From NCBI GenBank assembly GCA_029721515.1, contig CM056567.1:9139507-9203506 (forward strand): a stretch of DNA of 64,000 nucleotides. Reading direction: 5' to 3'. A model generated the notes under the pieces. That model saw nothing but the letters and a program-made list of their open reading frames with translations, had not been told where the DNA came from and did not search any database. Origin of the DNA: Synanceia verrucosa (taxonomy: Eukaryota > Chordata > Actinopteri > Perciformes > Synanceiidae). This document shows positions 36,001-46,970 of this stretch, in pieces (position 1 is the first letter of the stretch; the number at the start of each line of letters is the position of its first letter). The position numbers were made by a program, and so were the translations under genes.

Positions 36001-39000
36001 ATCCACCGTAGCAACTCTCACATCTTCTTCAATTCTCGCTGACTTTCTCCTAGATACTTTTGATCACATGTTGAGGCGTTAGCTAGCCACCTTGCCTTGA
36101 AACAGGTCCATTGCAAACACATTTTTGGTGGTTTCATTTTGATGCTGTTCAGTATTTTACGCGTCCATTCGTCTTTTATCTTCACAGTATAAATGCAGGA
36201 GCCTCAGCTAGAAATAGCACCTGGGTGTATAGTTGTACAAACATGATCTGAGCACTCACCAACACACCAGACAGACTACTATACGAACCCTTTCACCTCT
36301 TTCTAGAAGTGCAAAAACCCCTCATGGACAGCCAGACGGACAAGTCAACTCTGAGTACCTCAGTTTCTAGCAGGAGTGTCTCCAACCCCGACCCAGGCCT
36401 CTGTCCTCAGGGGATTCTCTAACACCACACAACCAACGCACCCTGATAATACAGGACCGGATCAGTCCCGCAGGAATGTTCTCTATATTCTCTGAATAAA
36501 AAAGGAAGTCCTGTATGTCCAGATTCTTGAGCCATTCTCTAGCAGCCATTTCTGAGACTGGAATGCAAGAAGTGGTGGTTGAGGCAAGAGTTCAACTGTA
36601 GCCAGTGTGTGTGTGCTGTATACTGTGCATCTGCAACAAAGTGGAGCCGGAGGGACGCTGTAGCAGCAGATTTGAGTTTTAGTTATGCAGACATTTCTGA
36701 GAGGCAGAGCTGCTCTGGAGGAAAAAAATGTAAAGTCACAGGTTGAGTTCAAGCTTAGTGGGAGAAGCCAAGGACCTATTTGTCTGGCTCACCAGAACAA
36801 TGAGCTGTGGTTAAATTTATCTGGGTTACCAGGGGCGTTTGTTCGATGAACAGCACGGCCACTCGTATTTCAGCAGTTTAATGCTTTTAACAATCTGGCG
36901 ACAAGTGGACATATGGGGAATAATCACTTGCTGATGCCCTCACTAACATTGACAATATTGAAAAGAAATTACAGAATGCTGGAGTTGCTGAAAAAACAAC
37001 ATTCATGCATTCAGAAGTTTAAGAGCTCAATCCTTATGTTTCTATTAACACTGCAGTGTGTAGGTTTTGGCAACATTTAGTAGAGAGGTTGCAGGTTGCA
37101 ACTGACTTAAACTTGTGTGCCAAGCGTACAGGAATACTACAGTGGCTAATACGAAAATGTGAAGGGGCTTATCTAGAGCCACTGTTTGGTGTGTCCATTG
37201 TGGACTACTGTACTGACTCCAGAGCAGCTCAATCCCTAGAGGCTATTTAACTGAAACTCCAATGTGCCTTTAGCACTGAGGTGTAATTGTGTTTTTAATG
37301 TACGTGTATTTACACTGTAATGTTGCTTTACAGTATACACACAGGTAACCATGTGGGTCAGAGACAACTGAGCAATTACTGTGTAATTAAGAAAAAAATA
37401 ATACCCTGCCACCTTCACGTTTACAAAATGTAAATAACCTGTTGCTAATGGACATTGCTATTCTCAATATATTGTTATTACAATATGATTATTATTATTA
37501 TTATTATTATTAGAATGATTATTGTCATTAAAAGGATTAATTATTGACATCACTCTCATTATTATCAGTGGTATTTGATTACAGCTATGGGTAAATATTG
37601 TTTGTATTCAAGGGCAAGTCTTGTGTACAATAAGAAAAAAATAGCTTAATCTATGATGACAGGTCTGAAATTGCTGCTACTAAGGAGACGGAGGCGAAGT
37701 AAAGCAAACTGATAATAACTCTGGGAAGACATTTTTCTCTGGGATCCATGATGGACACTCCGATAAGGAGTGAGAGATCACAAGAGGAAAGGAAGCGTTG
37801 AATAGATGGTCTGAATGGAAGATCCAAACGTAAAACCGTCTTTCTTCACGTGCATTTATGTGTGCATTTTAGAGGAGGAAAACTACATGGACATCAAACT
37901 GATACAGACTCTCCACTCTCTGTACTCCACTCTATAATGTAGCAAAAACTAAATAGCCCCTCGTTTGTCTACCTTCTCCACCTCTCTCATGTATTTCTCA
38001 CTGAACACCATGATTTTTAATCAAACGGGTTTGATACAGCGAGCTTTTCTGTCTTCAAGCTCAGCTTTATCTTGAGTTCTCTTGTTTTATATATGTTTGA
38101 TTCAGTGCCAAGACAGCATATTGTACATACAGACAGGAAATGCTTTTTTTTCTCCTATAAAAACAATTGACTGGAACATATAGCAATAGCAATGCCATAA
38201 GACATGTTTCATAATGCCACCACTGGACACACAAGATGCATGAGAACACCACAGCGATGGGAGAGGCAGTCTGGATGACAGAGGGTGTTGCACAGTGAAG
38301 TGTAAATCATGATTCTGTTTTTGGTGTGTTGTGCTTCTCATTTTGTACATACAAATTTATTTATTGATCTCGTATGTTTTATGGATCTAGATGTGTCAAA
38401 GGAGCACGTCTGATAGCGCTGAAGCCCAGAGAGATGGCACACTGTGACGTGGTTTACCCCAACACAGAATGTAACACTGTCAACGTTGTCAAAACATTTT
38501 CTAACGGCTAATATTATTACTATTAATATGATTATTATAAAGCTATTTTAGCGAGTTAAATGAGAGGTGCTGTGTCTCCTTTGTCTTTCTTTTGTGAAGA
38601 TTTTTGGACTTCCCTCTGAAGTCCCTGAAAACTTGCTTTCAAATCTTGAATATTTCTCTGTTATATGATATATTCATCACTAATTGTTATTAGTTATTAT
38701 TTCTGGAGAGTTGGGCTACTATCAAATACTAAAGGACTGTGGGAGTGGTTTGATCAGATTTGGTGGTGGCCTGGCCAACCTTAAACAAGTTTTGATTCAA
38801 CAGTTTGAATTTAAATGTAAACTCATGATTGGCTACAGACATTATTCACATTCCTTATTTTCCAACCAAGCCCTGCCCACTTCAAACCAGTGGGTTAAAA
38901 AGCACTTTGCCTGGCCTACACAACAAATTGTGTCACATGTAACCCACATAAAATGGCAAATTGTTGTTTTTATACCCTTTTCTGTACTATTTCTAGTCTC

Positions 39001-39960
39001 TAAGATAAACTAATTGTCTGTAACTTTATGTTTAATGAGATTGTCCTAAACTAGTAGCATTATCTCATAATTATTAAAATTAAATTAGCACATGACTTAA
39101 CAACTTGTGCAACTTTGTGCACCTGTGCAGCATCCATCAACCATGCAAAGCAGGGATTAAAGAGGTGGATTTTGTCATCTCTGTCTCTGCCTGCAGGAAT
39201 TTACAATGCAAATTCCAAGTAGAGCACATAGACCTATTAAGGGAGGTTAAAAGAGAGGAGAGAGAACAATTTAGCACTGGCAGGCTGAGTCAAATGCACA
39301 GACCCTGTGGGTAAACACTTCCCAGTCAAGACCACTCAGACTGACACATTGAGAGGGTAGTTTTGATCATTCACACAAGTCGAGGTAAAGATCTGCAGAA
39401 ATATAACCCGACGCTAATGAATATGAAGAGTCCCACTGAGATTAAGAAGATAAAACAGTCGCTTCAGGTTTAGTGCAGGCGTTAGTCAAATATAAAGGGG
39501 AGTGGGAGGTGAATGAGTATCCTGCCATCCTGAGGCACTTAAGGGGAGTTGCTTTCAGTGCTTCACAGAACATTCATCCTTAAGTACCCATGTCATCATG
39601 TTCCCAGTCGTGACACTTCACTCATACTTGAAAGTAAAAAGCACTCTTAAGGTTTGTATGTGTTACCCAAGAAAAAGAATTCAGATAGAGTTTTTTTAGG
39701 ACGTAATTGTGTCTGAGTAAAACACGACAGCAAGGAACAGGGAGTTCCTGAAGTGATGAGACCCAAAGGTTGCTTTGAGTGCCAGACAACTTTGTTTTTT
39801 GACCTTGATGTAAGGACCATTAACTATGGTATTTTAATATCTTAAAACATTTACTCCAAGTCCTGAAATTATTTGCTTTTCCCAGAGCTATTTTAGAATG
39901 AATGAATCTTTATGATTACTAATATACTGTCAGACGCACACGACACATCTATTCATCGGT
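33002..39960 (+). other. dlgap3 3'UTR of unknown length, then intergenic DNA
   Basis: The dlgap3 stop codon is at 32999-33001. Candidate AATAAA signals follow at about 33428 and 33579 and in several later places, so the end of the transcript cannot be set. Long AT-rich sequence with no coding exon runs to the 3' end of fuca1, which faces it tail-to-tail. An (ATT)n run lies at 37487-37511. I see no other gene. Confidence 0.4.
37487..37511. repeat. (ATT)n microsatellite
   Basis: ATT trinucleotide run, directly readable. Confidence 0.95.
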
Positions 39961-39975
39961 AAAATTAAATCATCA

Positions 39976-39981
39976 TTTATT
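39976..39981 (-). terminator. Candidate poly(A) signal of fuca1
   Basis: TTTATT on the plus strand is AATAAA for the minus-strand fuca1 transcript, about 250 bases after its stop codon. Confidence 0.5.
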
Positions 39982-40234
39982 CAGACATTTGAAAATCACA
40001 CAGTAAAAAATAACAAAATAAAAGTGCTTTCTGTGTAAATGATCAATAGCTGAGGAGTTACCGGGAAAAAAAAAAAAATCACTTTTCTTTCCACCATTAA
40101 AAAAAGAGCACAATAAGAGGCAATGAAAATACATCTTTAGTCCTCAGATGCGCAAAGGAATCACTGAAGAAAATATGAATACATAAGAGTGGTCCCTTCC
40201 ATACCATACATAATACATATGTTTCCCATAAGGC

Positions 40235-43200
40235 TCACTGGATGCCGTCTAGTTTGAGTGTCCAGGCCTGCCCAGGGGAGTAAGGCAGTTCAGGCAGAAG
40301 GACAGTAAGGCCACCACTGGGCTTGACTGGGGCCCAGGGTAGGGGATATGAATACCCCAACAAGGTCACCTGGACAAGAAACAGAAAACAATGACAACTT
40401 CACTGTTGAGTGAAGTTTATGATGTGTAAAAACAACACAGACTGTTAGCTCCTTTACCTTAGTGGCTGCTGATGTTTTGGGTTCCAACAGTAGCAATGTG
40501 AGCTTGGGGGGTTTGGCTGTCATGATGGCATAGACAGTGCTTCCTTTTGATGTATACCTAAAAAGAGGTAATCAAACTTTAAATTGTGTAAACACTATAC
40601 AATCACAGGTTGTACAAGGCCACAGACTGCTTCACACTCACACACCGCTTCTTACCAGACTGGTACTGTCGTGTTCTCAGTCTGGACCCTCCAGGGTTTG
40701 GAAGCATAGATGGCCTCCCCGTTGTTCCCCAGCCAGGCTCCAACACCTTTAAGTCTCTCCTCAAAGATTGCAGGGATCGTCCCATCAGATGTGGGACCAA
40801 CATTCAGAAGGTAGTTACCACCCAGAGCCACAGTGCGAACCAAGTCCTGTACCAGAACCAGGAAAACAACCAATTAAAAAAGCAATTAGACTGATCCCTG
40901 TGAGAGTGTTGGCTTCCATGACAAGTCACAAATATAAAAATGTGTCTGTGACAGCCATAAACATTAGCAGAATGGACCTCTAGTCGATATCTATGAGACC
41001 CATAGACTTAACAAATTTGATAATAAAATGACACCATCATATCCTTACCTCTATGATAGAGGGTAAGTCCATCAGTTCGCTTAGCCTCATGTTTCGCCGG
41101 TAACCCCAGGAAAGCGTGTCCACAGAGGTACACTTCTCCCATTTGTGCTGTAGCAGCTGGCTTGGAGTAAATTTGTCTTCACAGTTATAGTAGCCGCCAT
41201 GTTTGCATGCACAGCCTGCTCCCCATCTGTCATTGGTTACAACTGTATCCTAAAACAGGGAAAAGTACATGCAGATACAGTTAAATGTTGAATTAAAAAA
41301 CACACACCGTCTAGTTAACAACATTCAGTCATGTATTACTGCCTTACTATACACTGCCTGGCCAAAAAAAAAAGTTGCCACCAACAAAAGGTCACACACT
41401 CTAATATTTCGTTGGACCGCCTTTAGCTTTGATTACGCACTGTGGCATTGTTTTGATAAGCTTCTGCAATGTCACAAGATTTATTTCCATCCAGTGCTGC
41501 ATTCATTTTTCACCAAGATCTTACACTGATGATGGCAGAGTCTGACCGCTGCACAAAGCCTTCTCCAGCACATCCCAGAGATTCTCAGTGGGGTTAAGGT
41601 CTGCACTCTGTGGTGAAAATGATGCGTCATGCTCCCTAAACCACTCTTTCACTATTTGAGCCCGATGAATCCTGACATTGTCATCTTGGAATATGCCCGT
41701 GCCATCAGGAAAGAAAAAAATCCATTGATGGAATAACCTGGTTATTCAGTATATTCAGGTAGTCAGCTGACCTCATTCTTTGAGCACATATTGTTGCTGA
41801 ACCTGCAGTAATTATCCAATAGGAGGCTCGTACCTATTTGCTTAGTCAAATCCAGATGGCGACTTTTTTTTTGGCCAGGCAGTGTATAAAACCTTACTTT
41901 GACAGGGCTGTCATTATAGAGCCAGGCCAGGAATTGGGTGGAGTTCCAGTAGGTGTAAGGTGCTTCCCAGTCCCCATCAGACCAGATCACCTCAGGTCTG
42001 TACCTGCAAGACAACAGGAAGGAAATGGTTTAAACATACTGCCATAAGGCTGTTTTGGCATGTGCTCACAGCTCATACAAGAATACAGGAATACAGTTTT
42101 GTATTGCAATCAGTTGTTGTTACAGACCTTACTACCATGTTATAAAGCTCAGGTAGTAGTTTATGCATGACAAACTCCTGTGTTTTGAATCCATTCTTCT
42201 TGTCAATCAGGTAGAGAGGATGGAACCACTCAAACAAGGAGTTGTAAAGTCCATAGTGCAATGACCTACAAGAGGAAATAAAAAAGAAAAAAGAAGAAGG
42301 AGTAATTTGGATTCTGCTGGCCTGCTGTATCTAAATAACAATAAAAAAATAAACATGTAAAATTCACAAATTCGTCAATATTAAAAGAGGTTCATCCAAA
42401 TTTTCCTCTCTATATCACCACTGTATTACCACTATCAGATTGGTGCCTCCCTAACCCACAGTAAAGGGACTGCCATTAAATCTGGAAATAAATTTTACCC
42501 AAAAAGCAAAGTAGAAAGCACCTTAAAACCTGCCTTCAAGCCTTCAAAAGCCAGCATCATGTCTTCAGCTAATGCCACGTTGGTGGATCACACACACACA
42601 ACTGCGCAACAGACCATATTTTTACCAGCAGTAGGAGGAAAGCAGGAGCAGCAGGACAGGTTGCACTACATGCTTCAATAAGTACCAGCTGTAACACTAG
42701 AACTTAATAACACTTGATGGCCAACCTGTTGCGCACTGCCTCCCCCAAGTCCCCCACCAGGTCCCTGTGAGGTCCAGTGTCAACTGAATTCCAGTTCCAG
42801 GAGTTTGGAGACTCCCAGTTAGTAAATCCTTCGTGGTGTTTAGCAGTCAGGACGACATACCTGCAGGGAATTTCATGAAGCTAAGTGTAACAAGCGGCTT
42901 GTGTGACATCCAGAGCAGATTTGTACAATACCGGAAGTGAAAATGTGAAATTATTTGCTTTGTAACGACATTTAAGCTACTTTGAGAGAAGTTAGATATA
43001 CTCACTTTGCACCAGAAGCCTTGAATATGTCCGCCCAGTCCCCCGGGTTGAAGAACTGAGTGTGAAACTTGGGGGCAAATTCCGGGTAGCTGAACCCGGG
43101 CGGGTAGTTCTTTGCCATGTAATCCACATACTTCTGGTCCGGAGGGTGCTGTCCCTGCCAGTACCACCAGAACCACTCACTGCCAAACCCGGGGACGGAA

Positions 43201-43346
43201 AACACACCCCAGTGGACAAAAATCCCCACCTTAGCCTCGTCGTACCATGAAGGCAGCGGTCTGGCGTCCAAACTCGTCCAGTCCGCGGTGTACCGAGCCG
43301 CCGTTTGAGAAACTAAAGCAACGATGAGGACAGACGAGGCTAGCAT
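40235..43346 (-). CDS. fuca1: Tissue (lysosomal) alpha-L-fucosidase, complete, 8 exons
   Basis: Exons in transcription order: 43346-43006, 42860-42726, 42265-42128, 42003-41898, 41249-41049, 40846-40656, 40557-40458, 40369-40235. Phases join exactly to give 448 residues, near the usual family length. The enzyme (glycoside hydrolase family 29) removes alpha-L-fucose from glycoproteins and glycolipids in lysosomes. The start is the ATG at 43346, which gives a signal peptide (MLASSVLIVALVSQTAA). Visible family motifs are HWGVFSVP, AKHHEGF, HYGLYNSLFEWFHP, VIWSDGDW with the catalytic nucleophile Asp at about residue 214, VTNDRWG and GGNYLLNVGPTSDG. N-glycosylation sequons include NST at 225 and NTT at 365. 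Intron 4 carries a Tc1-type MITE. A decayed tandem copy lies at 45838-46970. No damage is seen in this copy. Confidence 0.97.
41348..41888 (-). mobile_element. Internally deleted Tc1-like element in fuca1 intron 4
   Basis: The ends tatacactgcctggcc at 41348 and ggccaggcagtgtata ending at 41888 are inverted copies, each followed inward by an A/T run and a gttgcca/tggcgac block. On the minus strand the interior keeps the C-terminal third of a Tc1-like transposase: AGACCTTAACCCCACTGAGA (LNPTEN-type third catalytic motif) and later an IKAKGGPTKY-like end in broken frames. At 541 bp it cannot code for an active enzyme. It appears fixed within the intron and does not touch the splice sites. Confidence 0.85.
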
Positions 43347-43565
43347 GTTTATCAAAGGTTAGCTTGTTGCTAACCGGTTCACTCTTGAGCGCAGCTTGAA
43401 GCTTCAAGAAAGCTAACAGTCAAACAGTTTAGTGCTGATATGTCCTCATGGACTGGTACATAAAAAAATAAACCACTGCTGGGAGCTGTGTTGGCTGAGG
43501 ACGTCTCTGTTGTGATCCTTCAGGTGTAAATATTTCCTGTCATACGACTGCAATCATATTAGTAA

Positions 43566-43575
43566 TCACGTGACC
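43566..43575 (-). promoter_or_regulatory. CLEAR-like E-box upstream of fuca1
   Basis: On the minus strand this reads GGTCACGTGA and continues T. It matches the lysosomal CLEAR consensus GTCACGTGAC at nine of ten positions and lies about 220 bases before the fuca1 start codon. TFEB/TFE3 bind such sites in many lysosomal genes. ETS-type CGGAAG motifs sit next to it at 43580-43596. Confidence 0.5.
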
Positions 43576-43606
43576 ATCGCGGAAGTCCGTGCTTCCGTGT
43601 TACAAC

Positions 43607-43612
43607 TTTATT
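43607..43612 (-). terminator. Candidate poly(A) signal of the Tc1-derived ORF
   Basis: Minus-strand AATAAA about 250 bases after the stop of the ORF at 43862-44392. It sits only about 30 bases before the fuca1 E-box, so the two transcription units would be nearly abutting. Confidence 0.4.
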
Positions 43613-43821
43613 TACAAGAAACATGTATAAATCATACAAGTCCTAATTACAAGAAATTCAAGTCTTTAAATAAATTGAAATTAAAAAAATAAAAAAAACT
43701 TTTTTTTTTAATTTCCGAAGGTTTCTAAAAAAATTATATTACCAGAAAAAAAATGAAGAGGACATGAAAATCAGGGTCCATAGTCATATGATTCATGGAC
43801 AATATTTGCCCATCTGTCCTG

Positions 43822-44035
43822 GGCTGGATGTCTCCAGCTGTTCTCGGTGGGATGTATCCAGCTATTTTGAGCTGGATGTATCCAGCTGTTCTGGGCTGGA
43901 CGTATCCAGCTGTTCTGGGCTGGATGTGTGCGCAGCTAGAGCGTCCAGTCCGGCTCGGATAAGCGTGTCCATCCCGGCTTGGACCAGTGTGTTCCGCCCG
44001 TCCTGGACAAGCGTGTCCCGCTGCTGAGGCATGCG
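43822..44035. repeat. Minisatellite with a 24-bp period
   Basis: Five or so units of the type ctggatgtatccagctgttc plus tggg (43822-43925) run into three units of a second 24-bp type (tccatcccggcttggaccag plus tgtg, about 43947-44021). On the minus strand both encode eight-residue repeats of the neighbouring ORF. One unit carries the stop codon at 43862, and repeat units continue beyond it. Confidence 0.8.
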
Positions 44036-44392
44036 GCTGTAGCCCAGCCGTTTCAGGGTCCGCCGGACAGTCCTGACCGAGACGGGCTTCGCCGGCCCGC
44101 TGCTGTTGTACATGGCCTGGATCTGCGCACTCGTCGCTTGGTCGTTATCTTCCACCACTTTCTCCATTATTCTCTCACCAATTTCATCAACGAGGCGTTT
44201 TCTGCCAGTGGGACCCCGCTGACTTGAGGTTTTCTGCTTCTGGCTCCATTCCTTGTGAACTCGGGCCACGGTGGTTCTGGAAAAGCCCAGCAGCTTGAAC
44301 GTTTCCCCGATGCTACAGCCGGCTCGGCGGGCTCCCACCACCATGCCCCGTTCAAACTCACTCAGGTCTCTGGACCTTCCCATTTTAATCAC
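43862..44392 (-). CDS. Stand-alone Tc1-type DNA-binding domain protein with octapeptide-repeat tail
   Basis: A single open frame of 176 codons starting MIKMGRSRDLSEFERGMVVG. Residues about 4-125 match the N-terminal paired-like, double helix-turn-helix region of Tc1-like transposases (GARRAGCSIGETFKLLGFSR, then a GRKRLVDE linker, then VRTVRRTLKRLGYS). Where the DDE catalytic domain should follow, the frame instead enters eight-residue repeats (DTLVQDGR, NTLVQAGM, DTLIRAGL, then LDTSSPEQ twice) encoded by a minisatellite. No catalytic Asp/Glu motif is present, so it cannot transpose DNA. It has no introns, is GC-richer than its surroundings, and has an ETS-like sequence upstream (about 44450-44480) and a poly(A) signal. 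It is either a domesticated DNA-binding gene or a recently truncated transposon copy; the open frame favours the first only weakly. Confidence 0.6.
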   Translation of the reverse strand: MIKMGRSRDLSEFERGMVVGARRAGCSIGETFKLLGFSRTTVARVHKEWSQKQKTSSQRGPTGRKRLVDEIGERIMEKVVEDNDQATSAQIQAMYNSSGPAKPVSVRTVRRTLKRLGYSRMPQQRDTLVQDGRNTLVQAGMDTLIRAGLDALAAHTSSPEQLDTSSPEQLDTSSSK

Positions 44393-44399
44393 GGTTCAG

Positions 44400-45830
44400 T
44401 CAAACAAGCTATATTTAACTGCAGATAATTCCCGAATATAATGTCGCTACTTTCCGCTTACGGAAGTCCTCCTCTTTTGGGACTGTTTTGTTTTTGAACA
44501 GGTTGCAGCTGTTTAAAGGCTGCATGCCGCCACCTACCGCAGTGGAGTAAATTAAGTATATTGTCCCTGAATACTGCCTCAAATAAGATAATCCCAGTCA
44601 ACTCACAAGACACTGAACCAGCGACATTAGCAAAAAAAAGTAGAATAAGACGTCAACATGTAAAAGCAGGTAGGTAAAAAGGGGATATAAGGAAAATAAA
44701 TAAACAATGTTCTTTCGCATCAGCAGGTCAATGAGGCCTCATTCTAATAGTCTAATCCTTTTTTTAATAGTCCAGATTTTCTGCTCTGATTGTCTTGAAA
44801 AGAAAATCTGTGGTGGACCTTTGCAAATATAGTTTGGTCCAATTGTTTGCGGCTTTTATAAATTTGGCAAATAACGAATAATACCGCTTGTGAATTTTGC
44901 CCTGAAGTGTTGTGTTGTGCTTGAAGATGGTTGGTATGAGTGGGAAGAATGGAGCAGCATGCAGGCATTGATTTCACACATTGATTTTTTTTTTCCACTG
45001 GCCACAAAAAGGAAAAAAAAACATTTCATTAGGTTTATCACTTTGGATCCTCTGCCGGCAGTTAATGAAGTAAATTAAATTAAATGCATGAATAGCTTGT
45101 GTGCTATTTCACTGAGGAGGAATCAACATATTTAACTTCATTTGTATTACGATTTTAAATGATACAGCACTGTAATTGCCATTTGCTTTTCGTTGTGCCT
45201 CCACATATTGCATGTCTTACTTGAATATGATTAGATGAATGAAAAAAACAGAAACAAAACACTTTGTCCGTTTTTCTGGGGAGTGAAAAACACAGGCCAA
45301 CCAGTCTGTTGTCTTCTGAAACCTTTTATATGTGTTGCCTGCTGTCAATCAGGGAGGATCTCTAGTATCAGTGTCTCTTCAACCCAGGTGGCATCAATGT
45401 CCCCTCATCAAAAGCCAATTGGCAGGCCAATGCACTTTAACAAAGGATAATAAACAAATGTAGGTCTGTTGTCTCAAGGAGCAGAAGCTCAACATAAATA
45501 TTGTCGATAAAGTAGAGAAACATATTAATAGTTCCTGCTTTCAAACTGACTTTATGCACATAGATAAATACGTATATTTTGCAGAGGAAGGACACTCCTT
45601 CTTAAGGGTCACACAGTCAATATTACAACATATATACCCAGAGCCATATATTATACAGCATCCGAAGACCTTTACCTTCTGCTATGGCCTTTGACAGCCT
45701 CTTAATATCATTGTGCATTTTGTAAAAAATCCATTAAAATCCTTTTCATCACTTAATTTACAGTTAAACCCACACACATTTAAAGAATAGTTGGTCTTAC
45801 TTTTTTTTTTTTTTTTTGCTCTCTGACGTT
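44400..45830. other. No gene seen; possible promoter of the Tc1-derived ORF at the left edge
   Basis: 44440-44560 is the only GC-rich part. It holds tttccgcttacggaagtcct, an inverted pair of ETS-type motifs, within about 90 bases of the ORF start at 44392. The rest is AT-rich with poly(A)/poly(T) runs and no exon-like stretch. Confidence 0.4.
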
Positions 45831-45837
45831 ATACAGC

Positions 45838-46970
45838 TCCCTCCAGTTTCAGTCCCCATCAGACCAACTCAGATCAGGTTTGTAGGCCTTCACAAGGTTC
45901 ACCAGCTCTGGAAGAGTCTTAAAAAATTCTGAGTCTTGAATCTGGAGGCCAGGTCCATCAAGTAAAGTGGATGGTATCATTCATATTGAGAGTGGTAGAG
46001 ACCAAAGTGCAGAGACCTGTTGGCAGATAAATATGACTAAATAACACAAAGCCAAACTAACTCATGAACTCACCTGATATTTAGAGAATTGCAGTGACAT
46101 TGTGGGTGCTGTTCTGCAGATATCAATCCATATTCACATCATATCTTACTGTTACCTTTGTTCATGCTACAGCCTTGTCGCCTGGGATTTAAACAAAACC
46201 AAGAAGGTATGATTGAATGAATGTAGATGCAGCATCCTTCCCTAATCTCCTCACCTCTTCCTGACAGCTGCAGCCACGTCCCCCACCAGGTCCCTGTGAG
46301 GACCAACATCCATTGAAATCCTTCATGGTGTTTGGATGTGAATACCACATACCTGTAAAGACACGTATCCAATTAACCCTTTAAGGTGTCAACTATTCGA
46401 CCCCTAACCCTAACCCTAACCTCCAATCATAACTCCTAACCCCGAACTCTAACCCTCATGACGGCCCTCATTTGACGGTTTAAATGTACATTTCTGTTAA
46501 AAGTAATGTGGTCTAGCTCTTGAGAGACACTGGTATTACAATGTAGCACTGCAGGCAAGCATACAATTAACATCTGCAGGTGTGGCTGAACAAACTCTGG
46601 CAACAAAGGACACTTGTGATCAGAACAGGTTTGTGCGTGTTTGGTTGCAGGAAGAGAACATATGATCACACCTTGAATATATCTGCCCAGTCATCCAAAT
46701 TAAAAGAATTCTGCACAAAATCCATGTATTTAAAACCTGGCAGATGGTATTTCAGCATGAACTCAGTTTCTTCTGTGTACTGTTGGGACTTCCACCAGTA
46801 CCAGAACCACTCACTATACTGCCTGAAGCCAGGGACTGAAAAGACCCCCCCCAGTGGATGAAAATCCCGATCTTAGCATTGTCGAACCACTGGAACAAGG
46901 GTCTGGCATCCAGACTGGTCCAGTTTGCTGCGTAGCGCGCTGCACATCCAGGTGTGTCCACATGAGAATG
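45838..46970 (-). pseudogene. Decayed tandem copy of fuca1 (exons 1-4 only)
   Basis: Minus-strand pieces match the first half of fucosidase in order. The exon 1 equivalent, about 46955-46675, reads RYAANWTSLDARPLFQWFDN and then AKIGIFIHWG before a G-run (46847-46854 region) shifts the frame. The exon 2 equivalent, about 46352-46254, reads YVVFTSKHHEGF and then has lost the codons for the following NWxSPNSWNWNS block. Exons 3 and 4, 46015-45848, are joined without an intron and contain a stop after HSQYE and a frameshift before LPELVNLVKAYKPDLSWSDGD. Nothing matching exons 5-8 is found downstream. Same strand and neighbourhood as fuca1, so it is a dead tandem duplicate. Confidence 0.9.
46402..46455. 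repeat. Interstitial telomere-like repeat
   Basis: Three perfect CCCTAA units at 46402-46420, followed by degenerate units (cctaaccccgaactctaacc) to about 46455. It lies in what was an intron of the fuca1 pseudogene. Confidence 0.85.

Noticed and set aside
43571..44480. Terminal inverted repeats around the Tc1-derived ORF (two cggaagtcc copies)
   Set aside because: The flanking cggaagt motifs are in the same orientation and read as ETS-type promoter motifs; no inverted ends of a complete transposon were found.
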